A stretch of 7,416 nt of DNA from Actinomycetota bacterium (GTDB lineage Bacteria; Actinomycetota; Actinomycetes; Streptosporangiales; Streptosporangiaceae): NCBI GenBank assembly GCA_003541285.1, contig DPMS01000796.1, positions 1 through 7,416 on the forward strand, given 5' to 3'. The notes below the pieces were generated by a model. The model was not told the origin of the DNA. It ran no database searches and worked only from the letters and a program-made list of their open reading frames with translations. Shown in pieces: positions 1 to 6,970 of this stretch. How positions within the stretch are numbered: the stretch's first letter is position 1; every line of letters begins with the position of its first letter. Position numbers and translations under genes: made by a program.

Positions 1-45
1 GAGGTCATCCGCTTCGACGGCGGCATCAGATTCCAGCCCAAGTGA
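1..45 (+). CDS. C-terminal end of an unidentified upstream gene
   Basis: The window opens inside a reading frame that ends with a TGA at 43-45. The 14 visible residues are EVIRFDGGIRFQPK. Thirteen of the 14 codons end in G or C, the bias expected of real coding sequence in this genome, while the other two forward frames lack it. The fragment is too short for any family assignment. It lies 120 bases upstream of the crotonase gene on the same strand, so the two could be co-transcribed. The gap (46-165) shows no convincing terminator or promoter: the best inverted repeat, CAGCCGG at 53-59 with CCGGCTG at 115-121, has a 55-base loop. Confidence 0.5.
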   Translation, partial: EVIRFDGGIRFQPK

Positions 46-150
46 TCCCGGGCAGCCGGACAGAACGCGGCCGGGGGTGGACGGCCAGCGCGTGAATGCG
101 CCAAAGGTGCAGCGCCGGCTGTCCGCCTGCGGCCGTGGCCCCAGCCCAGC

Positions 151-157
151 AGGAAGG
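151..157 (+). promoter_or_regulatory. Ribosome binding site of the crotonase gene
   Basis: AGGAAGG lies 8 bases before the ATG at 166. It is the only good Shine-Dalgarno match near the start of the crotonase frame, and it fixes the start there. Confidence 0.75.
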
Positions 158-165
158 CGAGCAGC

Positions 166-930
166 ATGTCAGACGTGGTATCGGTGGAAGTGGACGGCGG
201 GACCGGGATTATCACGATCAACCGCCCACAGGCGCGCAACGCGGTCAACGAGGCGGTCGCCGTCCAGGTCGCGGCGGCGATCGACCGGCTGGAGGACCGC
301 CACGATGTCAGGGTCATGATCCTGACCGGTGCCGGGGGCACCTTCTGCGCGGGCATGGACCTGAAGGGCTTCCGGGTCGGGGAGAACTCCATGGCCGGTG
401 GCCGCGGCTTCGGTGGTATCACCGAGCGGCCGCCGGCCAAGCCCATCATCGCCGCGGTGGAAGGGTACGCCCTGGCCGGCGGCTTCGAGCTTGCGCTCGC
501 CTGCGATCTGATCGTCGCCAGCGAGGAGGCCACGTTCGGCCTGCCGGAGGTGACCCGCGGGCTGGTCGCCGGTGCGGGCGGCCTGCTCCGGCTGCCCGCG
601 CGCGTCCCCTACCACCTGGCGATGGAGGTCGCGCTGACGGGCGGGCACTTCCCGGCCGCCCGGCTGCACCAGGCCGGCCTGATCAACCGGCTGGTGCCCG
701 CTGGCGAGGCCCTGGCCGAGGCCCGCGGGCTCGCTGCCGAACTGGCGCACAACGCACCGCTCGCCCTGGCCGCGACAAAACGGATCGTCGTGGAGTCGGC
801 TGACTGGCCGAGCAGCGAGGCGTTTGCCCGCCAGAACGCCATCGTCGGGCCCATCTTCACGTCGGCTGACGCCATGGAAGGTGTGGCGGCTTTCGCGGAG
901 AAGCGCCCGCCGGTGTGGCGCGGCGAGTGA
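166..930 (+). CDS. Enoyl-CoA hydratase/isomerase (crotonase family)
   Basis: A complete 254-residue crotonase, the usual length for a single-domain member. Family members bind acyl-CoA thioesters in the cytoplasm and stabilise an enolate in an oxyanion hole; most hydrate trans-2-enoyl-CoA to 3-hydroxyacyl-CoA in fatty-acid or amino-acid breakdown. The oxyanion-hole segments are visible as CAGMDLKG (61-68) and LAGGFELAL (103-111). Both acids of the classical hydratase pair appear present: Glu108 in FELAL and Glu128 in GLPEV, aligning with Glu144 and Glu164 of rat mitochondrial hydratase. This favours true hydratase activity over the isomerase or hydrolase subgroups that lack one of them. The C-terminal trimerisation helices end in a typical AFAEKRPPVW motif (242-251). 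The chain substrate cannot be read from sequence. The next gene starts 111 bases downstream and is functionally unrelated, so this gene probably belongs with whatever lies upstream. Confidence 0.93.
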   Translation: MSDVVSVEVDGGTGIITINRPQARNAVNEAVAVQVAAAIDRLEDRHDVRVMILTGAGGTFCAGMDLKGFRVGENSMAGGRGFGGITERPPAKPIIAAVEGYALAGGFELALACDLIVASEEATFGLPEVTRGLVAGAGGLLRLPARVPYHLAMEVALTGGHFPAARLHQAGLINRLVPAGEALAEARGLAAELAHNAPLALAATKRIVVESADWPSSEAFARQNAIVGPIFTSADAMEGVAAFAEKRPPVWRGE

Positions 931-997
931 GGGTGGCCTTGCGCGCGGCTGGGACACCGCTCTGGCTGGCTTGGCCACGCCACTGGCGGCCCCACCG

Positions 998-1003
998 TAG
1001 GAT
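998..1003 (+). promoter_or_regulatory. Possible -10 element ahead of asnB
   Basis: TAGGAT at 998-1003 fits the TANNNT pattern of actinobacterial housekeeping promoters and would start transcription about 30 bases before the asnB ATG. The nearest -35-like sequence, TTGGCC at 971-976, is 21 bases away, which is too far, so support is partial. If real, it would drive asnB and the coupled GT2-TagF gene separately from the crotonase. Confidence 0.3.
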
Positions 1004-1041
1004 CAGTGCCCAGAAACTCGCGGACACCGTTGGGGACGTGC

Positions 1042-3282
1042 ATGTGCGGAATCGCTGGCAGCCTGGCACTGGCCCTTGAGGCAGATCCGGACCAGGCCTG
1101 GGTTGCGACGGCGACCCAGCGGATCAGCCACCGCGGACCCGATGACGAGGGCTTCTACACCGACCACGATGTGGCACTCGGCTACAAGCGCCTGGCGATC
1201 ATCGACTTGTCGCAGGCCGGCCATCAGCCGATGCGCTCCGCTGACGGGCGCTACTGGATGGTCTACAACGGCGAGATCTACAACTATGTCGAGCTCGGGC
1301 AGGAGCTGCGGGAACAGGGCGTGGTCCTGCGCTCGAGCTGCGACTCCGAGGTCCTCCTGGAGACCTACGCCCTGGTCGGCAAGGACGTCGTGCACCGGCT
1401 GCGCGGCATGTATGCCTTCGCCATCTGGGACACCTGGACCCGCGAGCTCTTCTGCGCCCGGGACCCGTTCGGCATCAAGCCGTTCTACTACCGCCTCGAC
1501 ACCGGGGCCGTCCACGCCTGGAGCCGCCCGGCCGGCGGCGGGCGGCACGCGGCCCGGTCAGCCGCGCCCGATGCCTGGGCCAGCCAGCCCCCGATGGCTG
1601 ACGGCAGCTGGGCCGGCGCTGGCGGGCAGGCAGGCGCCGGCGAGCCCGGCAGCCTGTTCACGCCCCGGCCGAAGGTAACAGGCCGGCACGCGGCTGGCCC
1701 GGCCGACCCCGGCGGCCTGGCCGGCCCCGGCGGCACGGCCGCCATGGACCACCCCGGCCCGGGCAGGCAGGGCGGCAGCGGGCTGGGCGGGGCGGCGGGC
1801 CCTGCCGCGGCCGGTATGGCGCGCGGCGGCCAGGAGATGGCGGACCGGCTGCTGCGGTTCGCCTCCGAGCGCAAGTCCCTCGCCGATCCCGGTGAGCTGC
1901 GCATGCTCGACGGCGACGAGCTGCGTAGGTACCTGTCCTTCCAGTACGTGCCACCGCCCGGCACCCTGACCCCGCCGATCCAGGTGCTGCCGCCCGGCCA
2001 CGCCATGATCGCCCGCCCCGGCGGCGGGGTGGACGTGTACCGGTACTGGCGGCCCGACCTGCGGCCAGCCCGCGCGCCCAGCGACGGCACCCCGAGCGCC
2101 ATCCTGGACGTGATGCGGGACTCGATCGCCGTGCACCTGCGCAGTGACGCCCCGCTCGGTGCCTTCCTGTCCGGCGGCATCGACTCGGCGGCGATCTGCG
2201 CCCTTGCCGCCGAGCACCGGCCCGACCTGCTCACCTTCACTGTCGGGTTCGAGCGTGAGGGGTACAGCGAGATCGACCGGGCGCAGGAGACCGCGGCGGC
2301 GATCGGCGTGAAGTCGATCCCCTACCTGATCAGCCAGGAGGAGTTCTTCCGGCACCTGCCGCAGATCATCTGGCACCTCGACGACCCGATGGCCGATGCC
2401 GCGGCGGTGCCGCTGTGGTTCGTGGCACGCGAGGCGAGTAAGCAGGTCAAGGTGGTGCTCTCGGGCGAGGGCTCGGACGAGCTGTTCGGCGGCTACGCGA
2501 TCTACCACCAGCCTGGCGTGGTGCGGGCAGGCGAGCGGCTGCCGGAGTGGGGCCGGGTCCCGCTGAAGCGGGCGGCATCCCTCATCCCGGCCGGGGTCAA
2601 GGGCAGGGGGCTGCTGGAGCGCACCTCCACCCCGCTGCGGCGGCGCTACATCGGTAACGCACACGTCTTCGTGGACGAGCAGATCGACCTGATCACCCAG
2701 CCGGGCACAGCCGGCCCCTACGACGTGACCGACCCCATCTACGACCAGGCCGAGGAGACCGGGCTGGACGACGTTTCCACCATGCAGCTGGTGGACATCA
2801 ACACCTGGCTGGTCGGTGACATCCTGGTCAAGGCCGACCGGATGACCATGGCCCACAGCCTTGAGCTGCGGGTTCCCTTCCTGGACCGGGAGGTCATGGC
2901 GGTCGCGGCCCGGCTGGCCCGGGAAGAGAAGATCGGCGCGGGCACCACCAAGGCCGCGCTGCGCCAGGCCATGCGCGATGTGCTGCCGAAGGCGGCGGCC
3001 GAGCGCGCGAAGCTCGGTTTCCCCGTCCCGATCGGGCACTGGCTCAAGGGCGACGCCTACGGGTTCGCGGACCGGGTGCTGCGCGAGGCGCAGACGCAGG
3101 AGTGGATCGACCGGGAGGCGGCGCTCAAACTGCTGGAACAGTTCCGGGCTGGTGAGCCCGGCGTGAGCTGGCGCCACCTGTGGGTGCTGATCGTCTTCTC
3201 CCTCTGGCACCAGATCTACGTCGAGCGCGGCTATGACCCGGTCGCGCTGGGCTGGGAGCGGGCGCAGGGAGCTGCCAGGTGA
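1042..3282 (+). CDS. asnB: Glutamine-dependent asparagine synthase with a 114-residue insert
   Basis: Class II glutamine amidotransferase that hydrolyses glutamine in an N-terminal domain and uses ATP in a C-terminal synthetase domain to amidate aspartate or another carboxylate. The ATG at 1042 is chosen because it puts Cys2 directly after Met1, the nucleophile exposed by Met removal; an in-frame GTG at 1006 would bury it. The ribosome site is weak (GGGGAC just upstream). Glutaminase motifs are intact: HRGPDDEG (30-37), KRLAIIDL (49-56), YNGEIYNY (75-82), CDSE (100-103), ARDPFGIKPFYY (139-150). Synthetase motifs are also intact: PP-loop SGGIDS (377-382), SGEGSDELFGGY (474-485), KADRMTM (597-603), LELRVPFLD (607-615). 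At 746 residues it is over 100 longer than relatives; the excess is a Gly/Ala/Pro-rich block at about 159-272, without which it would be about 632. It resembles LtsA/AsnB of corynebacteria, known there to amidate meso-diaminopimelate of peptidoglycan, so the substrate here may be free aspartate, a wall precursor or a glycan acid. It overlaps the next gene by 4 bases. Confidence 0.93.
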   Translation: MCGIAGSLALALEADPDQAWVATATQRISHRGPDDEGFYTDHDVALGYKRLAIIDLSQAGHQPMRSADGRYWMVYNGEIYNYVELGQELREQGVVLRSSCDSEVLLETYALVGKDVVHRLRGMYAFAIWDTWTRELFCARDPFGIKPFYYRLDTGAVHAWSRPAGGGRHAARSAAPDAWASQPPMADGSWAGAGGQAGAGEPGSLFTPRPKVTGRHAAGPADPGGLAGPGGTAAMDHPGPGRQGGSGLGGAAGPAAAGMARGGQEMADRLLRFASERKSLADPGELRMLDGDELRRYLSFQYVPPPGTLTPPIQVLPPGHAMIARPGGGVDVYRYWRPDLRPARAPSDGTPSAILDVMRDSIAVHLRSDAPLGAFLSGGIDSAAICALAAEHRPDLLTFTVGFEREGYSEIDRAQETAAAIGVKSIPYLISQEEFFRHLPQIIWHLDDPMADAAAVPLWFVAREASKQVKVVLSGEGSDELFGGYAIYHQPGVVRAGERLPEWGRVPLKRAASLIPAGVKGRGLLERTSTPLRRRYIGNAHVFVDEQIDLITQPGTAGPYDVTDPIYDQAEETGLDDVSTMQLVDINTWLVGDILVKADRMTMAHSLELRVPFLDREVMAVAARLAREEKIGAGTTKAALRQAMRDVLPKAAAERAKLGFPVPIGHWLKGDAYGFADRVLREAQTQEWIDREAALKLLEQFRAGEPGVSWRHLWVLIVFSLWHQIYVERGYDPVALGWERAQGAAR
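1516..1857 (+). other. In-frame GC-rich insert within the asnB glutaminase domain
   Basis: Relatives run from a short beta-strand (here GAV, near residue 157) straight into an FASE.K motif (here FASERK, 273-278). In this protein about 114 codons lie between them. About 59% of the inserted residues are Gly, Ala or Pro, and there is no Cys, Ile, Asn or Tyr. GC content over 1561-1800 is about 84%, against about 67% in a flanking line of the same gene, and the length is a multiple of three with no stop. Short inverted repeats follow one another: 1557-1563 with 1596-1602, 1612-1619 with 1634-1641, 1652-1658 with 1677-1683, and 1766-1773 with 1799-1806. No convincing terminal repeat or target duplication is visible; the ends have only an imperfect CCTGG..CCGCC pairing (1517-1528 with 1825-1834). 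Exact junctions are uncertain by several codons, since residues DRLLR before FASERK could be native. Confidence 0.7.
3266..3271 (+). promoter_or_regulatory. Ribosome binding site inside the end of asnB
   Basis: AGGGAG lies 7 bases before the GTG at 3279, within the last codons of asnB. It supports the overlapping GTG start of the next gene and translational coupling between the two. Confidence 0.65.
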
Positions 3283-6200
3283 GCGCACCGCGCATCAGCG
3301 TCGTGGTGCCGTTCTACAACAACGGCGAGGACCTCGACGACTGCCTGCAGTCCATCGCCGCGCAGACGTTCACCGATCTCGAAGTGATCATGGTGGACGA
3401 CGGGTCCACCGACTCCGGTCCCGAGGTCGCCAGGAAGTGGGCCGCCGCCGACCCCAGGTTCACGCTGATCCGCAGCCGGGGCGGGGGGCCGGGCGGCGCC
3501 AGGAACCGGGGCGTCGAGCAGGCGCGCGGCGAGTACCTCGCCTTCGTGGACGCCGATGACATGCTGCCCGCCCACGCCTACGAGGTGCTGCTGCACACGC
3601 TGGAAAGCTCGGGCTCGGACTTCGTGTCCGGCGCCGTGAACCGGATCGGCACCGAAGGCGTGAACCCCTCCGCCCTGCACGCCCGGGCGATCAAGGGCAG
3701 GCGGATCCGCACGCACGTGACCAAGGCACCGGAACTGCTCTATGACATCTCGGTCTGGAACAAGCTGTTCCGCCGGTCGTTCTGGGACGCCAACGGGCTG
3801 TATTACCCGGAAAAGATGGTCTGGGAAGACCTGCAGCTCATGACCAGGGCGCACGTCCTGGCCAAGGCCGTGGACGTGATCCCTGACTACATCTACTACT
3901 GGCGGGAACGCCAGGCCGGCGAGCTGTCCATCACCCAGAACCGGACCGACATCCAGAACCTGCGCGACCGGATCACCGCGCTGCTGGCCATCGACGACTT
4001 CCTGCGCGCCCACGCGCCGGCCGGCACACTGCGCCAGCACCAGCGCAAGGCCCTGGTCAACGACCTCTGGCTGTATGTGCGCGACCTGTACCGGGTCACC
4101 GGCGCCTACCTGGCCGAGTACTTCGACCTGGTCAACTCCTACCTCGACCAGGTCCACCCGCGGGTGCTGCGCACCTTGCCGGCCACCCACAAGCTGGCCT
4201 ACTACCTGACCCGCAACCGGATGCGGGCACAGTTGCTCGGCTACCTCACCTGGCAGCTCGATCAGAAGGTGACCACCATCCCGGTGGTCCGGCGGTGGGG
4301 CAGGCTGGCCGCCGATCTTCCGTTCCGCAATGATCGTGACCTGAAGATCCCGGCCCGCGTCTACCGGCCCTACTGGCGGGACCTGGACCCCCATGTGCAG
4401 GTGGAGCACGTGGGGTGGCAGCGCGGCAACCTGGTCATCTCCGGGCTTGCGTATGTGCCGTCCATCGACATCAGCAGGCGGCGGTACACCAACAAGATCG
4501 TGATCTTGCGGCCCCGGGCCCGGTTCCGGCCGCCGATCGTGGCGCTCGCCACCTCCTCACGCCACCCCCGGGCCACCGCGCTGTCCCTGCAGGACCGCTA
4601 CGACTACGCCTGGGCCGGATTCCGCTGCGAGATCTCGTCCCGCTGGTTCCGGGTCGCCGGGCGCTGGCTCACCGGCAGCTGGGACTGTTTCATCCTCGTC
4701 CGCGGGCACGGAGTGTGGCGGCCCGCCCGGCTGCACAGCCCCGCGCTGGGTGGTGACGCGGAGCGGCCGGGCTTCCTGGAGCCCGCACCGGGCCTGCAGG
4801 TCCGTCCCACCTGGGTGGGCCGGCATCTGCATGTGGGCGTGGTGCGCACCCCGGCCCGGCTGGCCGCCTTCACCCAGTCCGGGCCCGCCGTCGCGCTGGA
4901 AGCCAGCCTGGACGTGGAGCAGGGCACGCCGGTCCCGCCGTCAGCCGAATTCGTGCTGGTCCGCCAGGGCGGCCGGGCCATCCAGACGTTCCCGGCCACA
5001 GTGGGGGGCGACCGCCCGCAGGTCCGGGTGCGGGGTGAGATCCCGCTGACGGCGCTGCCCGCCACGGCCGACAGCACCGGGCACAAGCTGGTGGCCACCA
5101 GCCTCGGCGATGCCGCCTACTGGGACCTCTACGTCAAGCCGGCCGGCCGGGGCCGGATCCCGGTGACGTTCCCGGACGGGGTGAGCGAGGCCCGGTACGC
5201 CCACGGCGAGCGTGAGGTGGCGGTCGAGCGGACCCGGCATGGGAACGTCATGCTCGCCGAGCGCCTGCCGCAGCCGGTGATCGACGAGCACTCCTGGACC
5301 GAGGACGGCAGCCTGCTCCTGCGGGGCAGTTACCTGGGAGCGGCCACCGGCAGCCTGGAACTTGTGCTGCGCCGCCGCGACAGCGGCGAGGAGTTCGGTG
5401 TCACGTGCGGACGGGACGCCCAGCGCTTCTCGGCGCGGATCGACGTGGGCGCGATGCCCACGTTCGGGGTGGCTCTGCCCCTGCATGACGGTCACTGGGA
5501 CTTCCTGGCCCGGGCCGGCTCGGGCGGGCAGATCACCCCGGTCGCGCACGACCACGCGCGGCTGGCGGAGATCTCGCACAAGAAGGTGACGGCAGGGCCG
5601 AAGCTGTACGCGTTCACCACGGCTGGGTACGACTCGCCGCTGCTGACCGCCGAGCCCCGGCTGCGCCTGTCCGAGCAGGGCAACTTCAACCGCCGGGTGC
5701 TGCGCCGGGCGGTCTACCCGATCCAGTCCCGGCGGCCGCTGCGGGACGCGGTGCTGATGGTGTCCTGGAAAGGCAAGGCGTGCACGGACAACCCGCTCGG
5801 CATTGCCGGGGCGCTGCGCCGGCGGGGTGACGACCGGGAGCACATCTGGGTGGTCAACGACTACGCCACCATGGTCCCCGCGGGCGGCCGGGCGGTCCTG
5901 TCCGGCACCGAGGAGTATTTCGAGGCGCTTGCCCGCTGCCGGTATGTGATCTCCAACGACGATATGCCGCCGTACTTCCGCAAGCGTGAGGGCCAGGTCT
6001 ATCTGCAGACCTGGCACGGTACCCCGCTGAAGCGGATCGGGTTCGACGTCGAGCGCCCGCAGTTCGTCAGCGGCACCGCCTATTTCGACCACCTGGCCAA
6101 CGACGTCGCCCGCTGGGACATGCTGCTGTCGCAGAATGCGTTCAGCACGCCGATCCTGCGGCGCGCGTTCCGGTACGAGGGTGAGATCTGCGAGTACGGG

Positions 6201-6821
6201 TACCCGCGCAACGACGTCCTGCACACCAGCGAGGCACCTGCCGCGCAGGTCCGGGAACAGCTAGGCATTCCCGCTGGTAAGCGGGTGGTGCTGTACGCGC
6301 CGACCTGGCGTGACAATCAGTTCTACGCCAACGGGCGCTACCGTTTCGACCTGCGGCTCGACCTGGAGCGGGCCTGGCAGGTACTCGGGCCCGATCACGT
6401 GGTCCTCATCCGCGGCCACCATCACCTGGCGAACGACGTGCAGCAGGCGGCGCGGCGCGACTTCGCGATCAACGTGACGGGCTATCCGGATATCACCGAA
6501 CTGTTCCTGATCACCGACGTTCTGGTGACGGACTACTCCTCGGTGATGTTCGATTTCGCCACGACCGGCCGGCCGATGGTGTTCTTCACCTACGACCTGT
6601 CGCATTACCGCGACCAGTTGCGCGGATTCTCTTTCGATTTCGAGGCGGAGGCGCCCGGCCCACTGCTGGCCACATCGGAGGAAGTGCTCGCGGCGGTGAA
6701 GGATCCCGATGCGGTGACTGGCGGATACCGCGCAGCGTACGAGGCGTTCGCCGCGAAATACTGCCCACTCGACGACGGAAAGGCCGGCGAGCGGGTCTGT
6801 GACCGGCTGTTCTCGCCCTAG
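3279..6821 (+). CDS. Bifunctional GT2 glycosyltransferase / TagF-like CDP-glycerol glycerophosphotransferase
   Basis: An 1180-residue protein with two catalytic ends. Residues 5 to about 290 form a GT2 (GT-A fold) glycosyltransferase: ISVVVPFYNN (6-15), the nucleotide-binding VDDGSTD (39-45), the metal-binding DADD (91-94), and a W-E-D triad (182-184) whose acidic residues are the likely catalytic base. Residues about 370-770 are beta-rich with no recognised catalytic motif. Residues about 800-1175 match the CDP-glycerol:poly(glycerophosphate) glycerophosphotransferase family: QTWHGTPLKRIG (910-921), YAPTWRD (1006-1012), RGHHHL (1045-1050) and VTDYSSVMFDF (1083-1093). The His913 and His1047-1049 motifs are those conserved in TagF enzymes. 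The family moves glycerol phosphate (or a related polyol phosphate) from its CDP donor to a growing lipid-linked chain at the cytoplasmic membrane face. No signal peptide or membrane span is evident, so it is probably a peripheral membrane protein. The GTG start overlaps the asnB stop as GTGA. Sugar donor and polyol are unknown; no CDP-glycerol synthase lies in the window. Confidence 0.9.
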   Translation: MSAPRISVVVPFYNNGEDLDDCLQSIAAQTFTDLEVIMVDDGSTDSGPEVARKWAAADPRFTLIRSRGGGPGGARNRGVEQARGEYLAFVDADDMLPAHAYEVLLHTLESSGSDFVSGAVNRIGTEGVNPSALHARAIKGRRIRTHVTKAPELLYDISVWNKLFRRSFWDANGLYYPEKMVWEDLQLMTRAHVLAKAVDVIPDYIYYWRERQAGELSITQNRTDIQNLRDRITALLAIDDFLRAHAPAGTLRQHQRKALVNDLWLYVRDLYRVTGAYLAEYFDLVNSYLDQVHPRVLRTLPATHKLAYYLTRNRMRAQLLGYLTWQLDQKVTTIPVVRRWGRLAADLPFRNDRDLKIPARVYRPYWRDLDPHVQVEHVGWQRGNLVISGLAYVPSIDISRRRYTNKIVILRPRARFRPPIVALATSSRHPRATALSLQDRYDYAWAGFRCEISSRWFRVAGRWLTGSWDCFILVRGHGVWRPARLHSPALGGDAERPGFLEPAPGLQVRPTWVGRHLHVGVVRTPARLAAFTQSGPAVALEASLDVEQGTPVPPSAEFVLVRQGGRAIQTFPATVGGDRPQVRVRGEIPLTALPATADSTGHKLVATSLGDAAYWDLYVKPAGRGRIPVTFPDGVSEARYAHGEREVAVERTRHGNVMLAERLPQPVIDEHSWTEDGSLLLRGSYLGAATGSLELVLRRRDSGEEFGVTCGRDAQRFSARIDVGAMPTFGVALPLHDGHWDFLARAGSGGQITPVAHDHARLAEISHKKVTAGPKLYAFTTAGYDSPLLTAEPRLRLSEQGNFNRRVLRRAVYPIQSRRPLRDAVLMVSWKGKACTDNPLGIAGALRRRGDDREHIWVVNDYATMVPAGGRAVLSGTEEYFEALARCRYVISNDDMPPYFRKREGQVYLQTWHGTPLKRIGFDVERPQFVSGTAYFDHLANDVARWDMLLSQNAFSTPILRRAFRYEGEICEYGYPRNDVLHTSEAPAAQVREQLGIPAGKRVVLYAPTWRDNQFYANGRYRFDLRLDLERAWQVLGPDHVVLIRGHHHLANDVQQAARRDFAINVTGYPDITELFLITDVLVTDYSSVMFDFATTGRPMVFFTYDLSHYRDQLRGFSFDFEAEAPGPLLATSEEVLAAVKDPDAVTGGYRAAYEAFAAKYCPLDDGKAGERVCDRLFSP

Positions 6822-6836
6822 TCCGGCACTGCCCGG

Positions 6837-6888
6837 CTATGGGTCACATAGGTAATATTCTGGCCATGACTTCCCTATGTCTAGCCAG
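6837..6888 (+). repeat. Nested inverted repeats after the GT2-TagF gene
   Basis: The motif CTATG occurs three times in alternating orientation: CTATG at 6837-6841, CATAG at 6847-6851 and CTATG at 6875-6879. The first two form a CTATG-N5-CATAG dyad. The second and third extend to a perfect 7-base pair of arms, ACATAGG (6846-6852) and CCTATGT (6874-6880), around a 21-base loop, and CTGGC (6860-6864) can pair with GCCAG (6884-6888). The stretch is AT-richer than its surroundings. It could be a regulator-binding site, a set of alternative RNA hairpins, or a weak terminator for the preceding gene; there is no U tract. Confidence 0.45.
6853..6858 (+). promoter_or_regulatory. Possible -10 element ahead of the GT39-like gene
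   Basis: TAATAT sits between the second and third CTATG half-sites and fits TANNNT. The hexamer 17 bases upstream (TGCCCG, 6830-6835) is a poor -35. An alternative -10, TAGCCT at 6917-6922, also lacks a good -35. A start near 6865 would give a leader of about 105 bases. Confidence 0.28.
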
Positions 6889-6956
6889 GCACTGGGGTAT
6901 TCGCGCAGCGTGCGGCTAGCCTCAGTGCCGAGTCCGTGGTGCCGCGGCGGCGTGCC

Positions 6957-6961
6957 AGGAG
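6957..6961 (+). promoter_or_regulatory. Ribosome binding site of the GT39-like gene
   Basis: AGGAG lies 9 bases before the GTG at 6971. It decides the start: the later in-frame ATG at 7019 has its purine run (7011-7017) almost touching it, and the ATG at 7073 has no comparable site. Confidence 0.6.
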
Positions 6962-6970
6962 TCACCGGAA

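Noticed and set aside
96..803. Long + strand open frame overlapping the crotonase in another frame
   Set aside because: The translation is Arg/Gly/Pro-rich with no motif, and the overlapping crotonase frame has complete family motifs and a good ribosome site.
1006..1041. Upstream GTG start adding 12 residues to asnB
   Set aside because: It would place the nucleophilic cysteine at residue 14. Class II amidotransferases need it directly after the initiator Met, which the ATG at 1042 provides.
931..1041. Terminator after the crotonase gene
   Set aside because: Short GC-rich complementary words occur (around GGCCACGCCACTGGCGGCC at 973-991), but no clean stem of useful length and no T run follows.
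1516..1857. Intein or self-splicing intron as the explanation of the asnB insert
   Set aside because: The block is too short for an ordinary intein, has no Cys at all, and lacks the Cys/Ser start and His-Asn end of splicing junctions. It is open in frame, so no RNA splicing is needed to read the gene.
1558..3288. 576-codon open frame on the - strand opposite asnB
   Set aside because: The + strand protein has all family motifs over the same span. The antisense frame has no recognisable domain and is what high GC third positions produce.
4941..6224. 427-codon open frame on the - strand opposite the GT2-TagF gene
   Set aside because: Low-complexity translation rich in Arg, Pro, Gly and Val with no motif; a shadow of the well-supported + strand gene. 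The - strand frames at 3231-4409 and 169-978 were rejected for the same reason.
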